Source: Chitinophagales bacterium (lineage in GTDB: Bacteria; Bacteroidota; Bacteroidia; Chitinophagales; Chitinophagaceae). Taken from it: DNA of 37,926 nucleotides. The translations under genes were made by a program, and so were the position numbers. Shown piece after piece: positions 33,301-37,926 of this stretch (within the stretch, counting starts at the first letter, position 1; every line of letters starts with the position of its first letter). The notes under the pieces were generated by a model that did no database searches, had not been told where the DNA came from, and was given only the letters and a program-made list of their open reading frames with translations. The stretch is taken from positions 1 to 37,926 of the forward strand of contig JAATGJ010000019.1 of assembly GCA_015654695.1 (NCBI GenBank), in the 5' to 3' direction.

Positions 33301-33687
33301 ATGGCAATAACTGGTAAAAATATCCAGGAGGGAAGTATAGATAAATATATTGCAGGTTTTCCCAAACACATCCAGGAATTACTGCAAAAACTCAGGGCCA
33401 CTATCAGTAAGGCGGCGCCCGGAGCGGAAGAAACGATTAATTACGCCATACCTACTTTTATTTTAAAAGGCAACCTCGTCCATTTTGCCGCTTTCAAAAA
33501 TCATATCGGATTTTATCCGGCACCATCAGGGATTGAAGCATTCAAAAAAGAATTATCCGTGTATGAAGGAGCAAAGGGGTCAATAAAATTTCCCATTGAA
33601 CAGCCTCTTCCGTTGGCCCTCATAACCAAAATCGTAAAGTTCAGGGTGAAGGAAAATTTGGAACGGTCAAAAGCAAAAAAGAAATGA
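33301..33687 (+). CDS. DUF1801 family protein (YdhG/Fra-like)
   Basis: A 128-residue protein of the short DUF1801 type: IQEGSIDKYIAGFPKHIQELLQKLRATISKAAPGAEETINYAIPTF, then HFAAFKNHIGFYPAPSGIEAF and SIKFPIEQPLPLALITKIVKFR. YdhG/Fra of Bacillus has been described as an iron chaperone with this fold; whether this copy binds iron is not shown. It lies 27 bases behind the SRPBCC gene. Third DUF1801-type gene of the window. Confidence 0.85.
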   Translation: MAITGKNIQEGSIDKYIAGFPKHIQELLQKLRATISKAAPGAEETINYAIPTFILKGNLVHFAAFKNHIGFYPAPSGIEAFKKELSVYEGAKGSIKFPIEQPLPLALITKIVKFRVKENLERSKAKKK

Positions 33688-33773
33688 CAACCAAACTAAA
33701 GTGTAAACTAAAAGTAATGACAGAGAATACGCGTTATGAAGACAATCAATTAATAATAATTAAATCTTAGTGT

Positions 33774-34220
33774 ATGCAAAGAATTAATTTTTCCATCAGC
33801 ATCAATGCGCCTAAAGAAAAGGTATGGCAGGTTCTTTGGAACGATTCTTCTTACAGGCAATGGACAAGCGCTTTTAGTGAAGGCTCTTACGTGGTCACTG
33901 ACAATTGGAAAGAAGGAACTAAGATTTTATTTCTTTCACCCGGGGGAAGTGGTATGGTAAGTACTGTAGCCGCTAACCGGGCAAATGAATACATGTCCTT
34001 TAAACATCTTGGTGAAGTAAAGGATGGCGTAGAGGATACTACGAGTGAAAAAATAAAAGAGTGGGCTGGTTCTACCGAAAATTATACGCTTACAGAAACA
34101 GGCGGTGTCACGGAGTTGAGTATTGATATGGATATTACAGATGAGTTTAAAGATATGTTTATGGATATGTGGCCTAAAGCGTTGAAACTTGTAAAAGATT
34201 TATCAGAAAATAAAAACTAA
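33774..34220 (+). CDS. SRPBCC-domain protein
   Basis: A 148-residue single-domain START-like protein: INFSISINAPKEKVWQVLWNDSSYRQWTSAFSEGSY at the N-terminus, GTKILFLSPGGSGMVSTVAANRANEYMSFKHLG in the middle, and MFMDMWPKALKLVKDLSE as the C-terminal helix. No partner regulator adjoins it. Ligand and role unknown. Its stop is five bases before the next VOC gene, suggesting one transcript. Confidence 0.85.
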   Translation: MQRINFSISINAPKEKVWQVLWNDSSYRQWTSAFSEGSYVVTDNWKEGTKILFLSPGGSGMVSTVAANRANEYMSFKHLGEVKDGVEDTTSEKIKEWAGSTENYTLTETGGVTELSIDMDITDEFKDMFMDMWPKALKLVKDLSENKN

Positions 34221-34225
34221 AGATA

Positions 34226-34708
34226 ATGCCGGCAATTAATCAAAAACAAAAGATCACCCCATTCCTGTGGTTCGATGGTAAAGCGGAAGAAGCTATAAAA
34301 CTTTATACTTCTGTTTTTAAAAACTCCAGGATCGTAAACATTTCTTATTGGGGAGAAGGAAGCCCTTTCCCCAAAGACCAGGTAATGAACTGCACTTTTG
34401 AATTGGAGGGACAACGGTTTTATGCTTTTGATGCCGGCCCTATGTTCAAATTCACGGAAGCCATTTCATTGTATGTAAACTGCGATACCCAGGAGGAAAT
34501 AGATCATTTCTGGAATAGGCTTACTGCCGATGGCGGGCAGGAAAGTATGTGCGGCTGGTTGAAAGATAAATTTGGTTTGTCATGGCAGATTGTACCTCCT
34601 GTACTGGGCGAACTGCTGGGCGATAAGGACAGGGCAAAAGCAGGAAGAGTAATGCTGGCTATGATGAAAATGAAAAAAATAATTATTGAAGACCTGGTGA
34701 AGGCGTAG
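34226..34708 (+). CDS. VOC-superfamily protein (3-demethylubiquinone-9 3-methyltransferase-like PhnB)
   Basis: A 160-residue protein: KITPFLWFDGKAEEAIKLYTSVFKNSRIVNISYWGEGSP, then VMNCTFELEGQRFYAFDAGP and MCGWLKDKFGLSWQIVPPVLGELLGDKDRAKAGRVMLAMMKMKK. The C-terminal part is the hallmark of this VOC subgroup. The databases' methyltransferase name is historical; no SAM-binding motif exists here. Actual substrate unknown. It continues the closely spaced + strand run, 32 bases before the AlkD-like gene. Confidence 0.88.
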   Translation: MPAINQKQKITPFLWFDGKAEEAIKLYTSVFKNSRIVNISYWGEGSPFPKDQVMNCTFELEGQRFYAFDAGPMFKFTEAISLYVNCDTQEEIDHFWNRLTADGGQESMCGWLKDKFGLSWQIVPPVLGELLGDKDRAKAGRVMLAMMKMKKIIIEDLVKA

Positions 34709-34740
34709 TCATCTAAACAATTAGAAAGGTAACATTTTAA

Positions 34741-35538
34741 ATGGCTAAAAAGATAACAATAAAGAAATCACCCAACCCTGGCATAACGAAAGAGGCTGCT
34801 TCAGGTAAAAAGCTTACAGCAAAACAGTTTATTGAACGATTAAAAGCCCTGCAATCGGATGAAGAACTGAAAAAGATCCAACGCTACTTTAAATCCGGCG
34901 AGGGACAGTATGGTGAAGGTGATAAGTTCATGGGAGTAAAAATGGGACAGTTATTTGCACTCGCAATTGAGTTTGGTGAAATGCCTGTTGCTGAAATTGA
35001 AAAATTGCTGGAAAGCCCCATCCACGAAGCGAGAGCCGGGGCCGTCAGCATTATGGATAAAGCATCCCGCAACAAAAAAATCACAGGGAGCCGCAGAAAA
35101 GAATTTTATGATCTGTATATGAGGCGGCACGACAGGATCAACAACTGGGACCTGGTTGACCTGGGTTGTTTAAATATGACCGGAAGTTACCTGTTTGATA
35201 AACCACGTACTATATTATATAAACTGGCAAAATCTAAAAACCTGTGGGAGCGGCGTACTGCTATTCTCAGCACCTGCTATTTTATCCGCCAGGGTGATCT
35301 TGCTGATGCATTTAAGATCGCTGAGATACTACTTAATGACAAAGAGGATTTAGTTCATAAGGCAACCGGCTGGATGCTTCGTTTTGCCGGGGATAAAGAC
35401 CCTCAGAAGCTAAAGGATTTTTTAGATAAATATGCAGCGACGATACCCCGCACATTCTTACGGTATTCCATTGAGAAACTTGATAAGAAGAAACGCGAAT
35501 ATTATATGGGCATGGCAAAAGAGATAAATAATGTTTAG
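34741..35538 (+). CDS. AlkD-like DNA alkylation repair glycosylase
   Basis: A 265-residue all-helical HEAT-like repeat protein. After a basic N-terminus (1-25) comes LTAKQFIERLKALQSDEELKKIQRYF. NNWDLVDLG carries Trp136 and Asp140, matching the catalytic Trp/Asp spacing of AlkD; LWERRTAILSTCYFIRQG follows with the conserved Arg. AlkD enzymes remove positively charged alkylated bases such as 7-methylguanine and 3-methyladenine. The stop codon TAG lies inside the 14-base direct repeat of the adjacent insertion sequence, so the coding region remains intact. Confidence 0.88.
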   Translation: MAKKITIKKSPNPGITKEAASGKKLTAKQFIERLKALQSDEELKKIQRYFKSGEGQYGEGDKFMGVKMGQLFALAIEFGEMPVAEIEKLLESPIHEARAGAVSIMDKASRNKKITGSRRKEFYDLYMRRHDRINNWDLVDLGCLNMTGSYLFDKPRTILYKLAKSKNLWERRTAILSTCYFIRQGDLADAFKIAEILLNDKEDLVHKATGWMLRFAGDKDPQKLKDFLDKYAATIPRTFLRYSIEKLDKKKREYYMGMAKEINNV

Positions 35539-36859
35539 TAACCAGTAGTGTCTCGTTTAAACTAAAAGATTTTCAATTGATTATATAAAAGTTCTTTGAC
35601 ATCTTGATTGTTTTTTTTCTGAAGTAGTTGATTTATGGGAGTTTTATCTAAAAGCGATGTTCCTAAAATCTGTAAAATTTCATACGTGGAATAGGTTGAT
35701 TTAATCTGCTGTTTAATTATAGCAACCAATGTGTAGGTAATGACTGCTATATACACTTGTGTTTTTACAGCGTTTTGGGTTCTTCCCCAAAAGGTGGTGA
35801 TTTTCAGATGTTGCTTTATCCATTTAAAGAATAATTCAACTTTCCACCGGTGTTTGTAAAGGGCTGCAATTTCTTCGGGCTTCAAGTCCATATTATTGGT
35901 TAAAAAAATAAAGGTTCTGTTTTGCTCTTCATCATGGAATTTTACCCGCCTGATTTTTTCCGGGTATCCCTGCAAAGAATAGAATCCTTTCAGGTGACCG
36001 GTTTGGTCGCAGCGAACACCAGTGCTTTTGTTAACCGGAGAAGAGTATGACCGTTCAAATTGCAAATTGTTTTTTGCACGGATAACAAAGAATGATTTTG
36101 ATTGATGAATCATGTATAGTCTTTCAAAATCAAGATAGCCCCTGTCGAAAATGTAAAAGCTGCCGGGCTCGTAGGTTAAATTGTCCATCGCATTGACATC
36201 ATGTACTGATGCCGCTGAAACATGCACGAATACTGGTATGGAAGTGCGAACGTTATATTGTGTATGCAGTTTGACAGCACCTTTTGCTCTTCGAAAAGTA
36301 GCCCAGCAAAAAACGTTTAAACACAAATCAATGGTAGTAGAATCAAAAGCATACACAGCGTTGGAAAAGGAAAAGCCCGTTTCATCATCAGGCAAACAAT
36401 CTTTTCTTGCTATTCCAATCAGGTGATAAGCATAGTCCTGATAAATGTGCCAGTCTCTTTTTTCATTGGTTTTAGCGAGATTAGCTTTTGAAATACCTTT
36501 TCCAAACCCTAAATGATAAAACTTAGCAGGATGCGCATTGATGGTTAATACTAAATCACTAAGGCTATCCCTGTTGCTCAGTTGTCCAAACATCATACAC
36601 ATCATCTGGTTCCAACAGCTAAAATGCCTGATTTTATAATTGCCCCTATAGCTGGCTACTATCCGGTCAAAAATCCTTTGTGGCAAAAAGGAACTGATTT
36701 GAGTAAATACATATTTTCCCTGGTTCATGGCTCAAAGCAAGCCAAAAATGTCAGAGATGCGTTCAAATCGTCACCGCCGTAAAATCGCTTCAAATGCAGG
36801 CCAATCAAGAATTTCAAAGAACTTTATTTATTCTAAATGAGACGTTAATGTTTAGTAAC
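35529..36859. mobile_element. IS4-family insertion sequence with inverted repeats and 14-bp direct repeat
   Basis: GTCTCGTTTAAACTAAA (35550-35566) and the reverse complement of 36827-36843 (GTCTCATTTAGAATAAA) agree at 14 of 17 positions and bracket one transposase gene. TAATGTTTAGTAAC occurs directly at 35529-35542 and 36846-36859, as expected for a target duplication of IS4-type length. Seven bases separate the left inverted repeat from its direct repeat but only two on the right, so the exact element ends are uncertain. It inserted at the stop codon of the AlkD-like gene and separated it from the VOC gene at 36877. Confidence 0.85.
35562..36728 (-). CDS. IS4-family DDE transposase
   Basis: A 388-residue, apparently intact transposase. 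DDE residues: AFDSTTIDL (Asp129), IFDRGYLDF (Asp195) and KHRWKVELFFKWIKQHL with Glu298. The last is the YREK signature (Tyr291, Arg294, Glu298, Lys305) of the IS4 family. The N-terminus (FTQISSFLPQRIFDRIVASY) is the usual IS4-type domain. The stop codon lies within the left inverted repeat (35550-35566). The element may still be able to move. Confidence 0.92.
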   Translation of the reverse strand: MNQGKYVFTQISSFLPQRIFDRIVASYRGNYKIRHFSCWNQMMCMMFGQLSNRDSLSDLVLTINAHPAKFYHLGFGKGISKANLAKTNEKRDWHIYQDYAYHLIGIARKDCLPDDETGFSFSNAVYAFDSTTIDLCLNVFCWATFRRAKGAVKLHTQYNVRTSIPVFVHVSAASVHDVNAMDNLTYEPGSFYIFDRGYLDFERLYMIHQSKSFFVIRAKNNLQFERSYSSPVNKSTGVRCDQTGHLKGFYSLQGYPEKIRRVKFHDEEQNRTFIFLTNNMDLKPEEIAALYKHRWKVELFFKWIKQHLKITTFWGRTQNAVKTQVYIAVITYTLVAIIKQQIKSTYSTYEILQILGTSLLDKTPINQLLQKKNNQDVKELLYNQLKIF

Positions 36860-36876
36860 AACAAAATAATTAAAAA

Positions 36877-37290
36877 ATGGCAACAAAAATTTTCGTCAAC
36901 CTGCCGGTAAAAGACCTGAAAAGATCAATGGATTTTTTTACTCACCTTGGGTTCTCATTCAATACCCAGTTTACAGATGACAAAGCAGCTTGTCTTGTTA
37001 TCAATGATGGCAGCATCTACGCTATGCTTCTCACAGAAGCGATGTTTAAAACATTTACCAAAAAGGAAATTGCTGACGCCACCAGGACAACCGAAGTACT
37101 GATCGCCATAGATGCAGAAAGTAAAGAGAAGGTTGAAGAAATGGTGAACAAAGCAGTGGAAGCAGGCGGCTCCATCTATGCAGAGCCTGCCGATCATGGC
37201 TGGATGTACCAGCATAGTTTCGCAGATCCTGATGGGCACCAGTGGGAAGTACTGTATATGGATGAAAGTAAACTACCCCAGCCGTCATAA
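36877..37290 (+). CDS. VOC-superfamily glyoxalase/bleomycin-resistance-like protein
   Basis: A 137-residue protein: KIFVNLPVKDLKRSMDFFTHLGFSFNTQFTDDKAACLVI, then GWMYQHSFADPDGHQWEVLYMD. This is the single-domain VOC type common in Bacteroidota and distinct from the PhnB-like members in the window. QHSFADPDGHQWE contains the usual metal-ligand positions of the second half. Substrate unknown. It was probably next to the AlkD-like gene before the IS inserted; the sequence after the right direct repeat leads straight to its start. Confidence 0.88.
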   Translation: MATKIFVNLPVKDLKRSMDFFTHLGFSFNTQFTDDKAACLVINDGSIYAMLLTEAMFKTFTKKEIADATRTTEVLIAIDAESKEKVEEMVNKAVEAGGSIYAEPADHGWMYQHSFADPDGHQWEVLYMDESKLPQPS

Positions 37291-37357
37291 TTTCCCCGTT
37301 AATTACAAGTCAGAATAAATAGCTGGCTACAGGAAAAATTTTCCTGGAATATTTTGC

Positions 37358-37399
37358 GTAACCGAAAGGTTTCCTATATTCGTGTAACCAAACGGTTAC
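37358..37399 (+). promoter_or_regulatory. Promoter and tandem-dyad operator of ArsR module 3
   Basis: Dyads GTAACCGAAAGGTTTC (37358-37373; five of six arm pairs) and GTAACCAAACGGTTAC (37384-37399; perfect six-base arms) are separated by ten bases. A -7-like TATATTCG lies at 37375-37382, two bases further left relative to the dyads than in modules 1 and 2. The start codon follows 17 bases after the second dyad. Confidence 0.75.
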
Positions 37400-37416
37400 T
37401 CAAATAAATTATTTTA

Positions 37417-37773
37417 ATGAGAAGAGATGTATTCCAGGCAATAGCGGATCCTACCCGGAGGGCTATTATTAATATGATAGCTACACAATCGTTGAACTTA
37501 AATGCGGTGGCAGAAAATTTTGATGTCAGCCGCCCGGCTATTTCAAAGCACATTAAAATACTGACTGAATGCGGGTTGATCGTTATCAAACAGCAGGGAA
37601 GGGAAAGATATTGTGAAGCCCAATTGCAGAAGCTAAATGAAGTATCGGGCTGGGTAGAACAATACCGCCAGTTCTGGGAACAAAAACTGGATTCTTTAGA
37701 AACATACCTGCACGAATTGCAATCGAAAAAAAATGTTCAAAATAAAAAGAGAACAAATGCCAGGAGAAAATAG
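37417..37773 (+). CDS. ArsR-family repressor (module 3)
   Basis: A 118-residue winged-helix protein: [36 protein letters not shown], recognition helix within VSRPAISKHIKILTECGLI, wing GRERYCEAQLQKL. It has a lysine-rich C-terminal tail (QSKKNVQNKKRTNARRK) that the other two ArsR paralogues lack. No classical metal site is present. It probably represses its own promoter through the GTAACC dyads. It overlaps the AHSA1 gene start by 17 bases. Confidence 0.9.
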   Translation: MRRDVFQAIADPTRRAIINMIATQSLNLNAVAENFDVSRPAISKHIKILTECGLIVIKQQGRERYCEAQLQKLNEVSGWVEQYRQFWEQKLDSLETYLHELQSKKNVQNKKRTNARRK

Positions 37774-37926
37774 GTCACGTAGGGAAATAATCAGCACAAG
37801 AGTATTTGACTATCCCAGGGAGTCGGTATTCCATGCCTGGTCAAATCCTGTTTTGTTAGCAAAGTGGTGGGGCCCCAATGGGTTCTCGAATACATTTCAT
37901 GAATTTGATTTTACATGCGGTGGCAA
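37757..37926 (+). CDS. AHSA1/SRPBCC-domain protein (module 3), 5' part
   Basis: The reading frame from ATG 37757 runs off the right edge. The visible 56 residues (MPGENRSRREIISTRVFD, then VFHAWSNPVLLAKWWGPNGFSNTFHEFDF) are typical of the AHSA1 family with the WWGPNGFSNTF signature, which the other two AHSA1 proteins here lack. The gene overlaps the end of ArsR module 3 by 17 bases, so translation is coupled. The rest of the protein cannot be assessed. Confidence 0.85.
   Translation, partial: MPGENRSRREIISTRVFDYPRESVFHAWSNPVLLAKWWGPNGFSNTFHEFDFTCGG

Noticed and set aside
24106-35540. Integron cassette array, suggested by many small same-strand VOC, DUF1801 and DoxX genes
   Set aside because: No integrase gene and no attC-like sites (RYYYAAC / GTTRRRY pairs) were seen in the gaps; several genes overlap, which cassettes do not.

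Overview
The window looks like chromosomal DNA of a member of the Bacteroidota, most likely a Chitinophagaceae-type organism. The evidence is indirect. The family mix is typical of that phylum: a DUF2480 protein, an S46 dipeptidyl-peptidase, KdnA/KdnB, a DUF4256 protein, and ArsR-AHSA1 pairs. Shine-Dalgarno sequences are mostly absent, and several promoters carry the phylum's TAnnTTTG-type -7 element. No rRNA, tRNA or CRISPR array was recognised.

Left part (1-13.8 kb), mostly + strand housekeeping and envelope genes. It holds the 3' end of a sterol-desaturase-family gene, an SH3-domain exported protein, kdsB, a sugar-porter plus GH32 fructan hydrolase pair, a rhomboid protease (- strand), kdnB and kdnA, a small lipoprotein, a CLC transporter with CBS domains, a YihY/BrkB protein (- strand) and corA. 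kdsB, kdnB and kdnA together suggest that this organism makes and activates 8-amino-Kdo for its lipopolysaccharide core.

Middle part (13.8-21.6 kb), all - strand: cytochrome bd oxidase (cydAB), a DUF2480 protein, a SurA/PpiD-like periplasmic chaperone-isomerase with a clear terminator, and a dipeptidyl-peptidase of the DPP11 type. Between this block and the + strand nadA lies a gene-free stretch with seven DnaA-box-like sequences next to a very AT-rich segment. It is a candidate replication origin, with genes diverging from both sides.

Right part (23.3-37.9 kb), an accessory region of small + strand genes. It contains three separate ArsR repressor-AHSA1/SRPBCC pairs, four intact VOC (PhnB/glyoxalase) proteins and one decayed copy, three DUF1801-type proteins, two further SRPBCC proteins, a DoxX-like protein, an EthD-like lipoprotein, a subclass B1 metallo-beta-lactamase-like lipoprotein, a GlxA-type regulator facing a divergent SDR, an AlkD-like DNA glycosylase and an IS4-family insertion. 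It also holds decayed genes: a DUF2891 remnant, a VOC copy with a lost start codon, and a DUF4256 gene with an internal TAG.

The most striking pattern is in the three ArsR promoters. Each carries a 42-bp operator with the same 16-10-16 layout (two 16-bp dyads, 10-bp spacer containing the -7 element), but the half-site sequences differ from one regulator to the next. This looks like a family of paralogous autoregulated switches with diverged DNA specificity. A second notable pattern is a 21-bp palindromic repeat inserted in frame in two unrelated genes.
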